Made by a program: the position numbers and the translations under genes
Part shown: positions 5,423-6,060 of the stretch, in pieces
How positions within the stretch are numbered: the first letter of the stretch is position 1
How the letters are laid out: each line of letters opens with the position of its first letter
Source of the DNA: an uncultured euryarchaeote
GTDB lineage: Archaea; Nanohalarchaeota; Nanosalinia; Nanosalinales; Nanosalinaceae
Direction of reading: 5' to 3'
Length of the DNA: 6,060 nucleotides
Assembly: GCA_937132175.1 (NCBI GenBank)
Contig: CAKZNU010000099.1
Coordinates: 1 to 6,060 of the forward strand
The notes under the pieces: generated by a model
What the model was told of the DNA's origin: nothing
The model's input: the letters and a program-made list of their open reading frames with translations, nothing else
Databases searched by the model: none

Positions 5423-6060
5423 CTACTCGATAAATACGTATCTTGTGAGGCTTGAGTGCTCGTAGATCTCGAACTCAGACCTGTACCCACCTACCTCTGG
5501 TTCATTGTACATGAAGACACATGTACCGTCAAAATCTTTCACCAGATCCAGGAACTGCTTCAGAGGGTTTCCGGAGGTATAGGATGACTTTCCGTACGGA
5601 GGATCCGTGACTATGACGTCTGCCTCCCCGGCCTCGACATCAGAGATATCTTTGCAGCTGACATCATGGTTTAAGATGCCGAAGGCCTCTAAGTTTTCTC
5701 TGGTGCCTTCTACCATCTTCTGCTGTACATCTGTGCCTTTTACCGCCATTCCGCACAGTCCGGCTTCGATCAGTACGCCGCCGGTCCCACAGAAAGGATC
5801 CAGAACTTTCTGACCTGGCTCCGCTCCCGAGAGATTCACCAGTGTTCTGGCCTGTACCGGGTCAAGTGATATCGGGGAGGAGAAAGGTCTTTTCTCGTTC
5901 GATCTTTTACGGTAGAGGCCTCTTCCCGGCGAGCATACCTGATTAGATACCACGGCTTCGCTCCCTGTGCTGTATACGTTTATTGTTTCCTCCGGTGACT
6001 CCAGGTCAACGTCATTTTTCTCAGTTTTCAGCACTCTACCGATGTACTCTTCATCTACTT
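5423..6060 (-). CDS. trmG10: TrmG10-type tRNA (guanine(10)-N2)-methyltransferase, C-terminal part
   Basis: This is a class I SAM-dependent methyltransferase of the Trm11/TrmG10 family (COG1041), which methylates the N2 of G10 in tRNA. About 212 codons are visible. The frame stays open to the right edge, so the start and the expected N-terminal THUMP domain lie outside; a GTG at 6034 is internal, not the start. Catalytic-domain motifs are clear: the family lead-in KRPFSSPISLDPVQARTLVNL, then DPFCGTGGVLIEAG (SAM-binding motif I), GTDVQQKMVEG (the acidic motif II region), and TDPPYGKSS (motif IV, the D-PPY type used for exocyclic-nitrogen methylation). The end, EHSSLTRYVFIE, matches the family's usual 'H.SLTR' finish, so the C-terminus is intact. 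It is convergent with the unknown gene, 4 bases apart. A eukaryote-like Trm11 role is the main alternative, but archaeal members form the G10 enzyme. Whether it makes one or two methylations cannot be read here. Confidence 0.92.
   Translation of the reverse strand, partial: VDEEYIGRVLKTEKNDVDLESPEETINVYSTGSEAVVSNQVCSPGRGLYRKRSNEKRPFSSPISLDPVQARTLVNLSGAEPGQKVLDPFCGTGGVLIEAGLCGMAVKGTDVQQKMVEGTRENLEAFGILNHDVSCKDISDVEAGEADVIVTDPPYGKSSYTSGNPLKQFLDLVKDFDGTCVFMYNEPEVGGYRSEFEIYEHSSLTRYVFIE

Overview
The window looks like chromosomal DNA from a salt-adapted archaeon. The archaeal evidence is a tRNA C56 2'-O-methyltransferase (aTrm56, a family found almost only in archaea), a TrmG10-type tRNA guanine-10 methyltransferase, and TATA-like boxes about 26-28 bases upstream of most start codons. 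The salt adaptation is inferred from soluble proteins very rich in Asp/Glu. G+C is only about half by eye and AGA/AGG/ATA codons are common, which is unlike most Haloarchaea. This fits a nanohaloarchaeal (DPANN) genome better, but that placement is inference.

Layout, left to right. (1) 1-779, minus: N-terminal 259 residues of an MFS transporter that runs off the left edge. (2) 818-2743, minus: complete bacterial-type threonyl-tRNA synthetase (thrS) of 641 residues. (3) 2833-3426, minus: Yip1-family membrane protein of 197 residues. (4) 3509-4030, plus: aTrm56, divergent from the Yip1 gene across an 82-base gap with two facing promoters. (5) 4066-4977, minus: ribonuclease Z, convergent with aTrm56 across 35 bases holding a T6 terminator-like run. 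(6) 5035-5418, plus: an unrecognised acidic protein of 127 residues, divergent from rnz across a 57-base gap with one shared TATA-like element. (7) 5423-6060, minus: C-terminal catalytic part of a TrmG10-type methyltransferase that runs off the right edge and is convergent with gene 6, 4 bases apart.

Four of the seven genes act on tRNA: charging with threonine, 2'-O-methylation of C56 in the T-loop, 3'-end cleavage, and N2-methylation of G10. They are not one operon because the strands alternate, so the clustering is physical. The unknown 127-residue protein sits between the RNase Z and TrmG10 genes. The MFS and Yip1 genes have no obvious link to tRNA.

No gap exceeds 100 bases. I saw no tRNA or rRNA gene, CRISPR array, insertion sequence, toxin-antitoxin pair or other mobile or defence system. 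Apart from the unknown protein and the promoter architecture, this is an ordinary housekeeping region.
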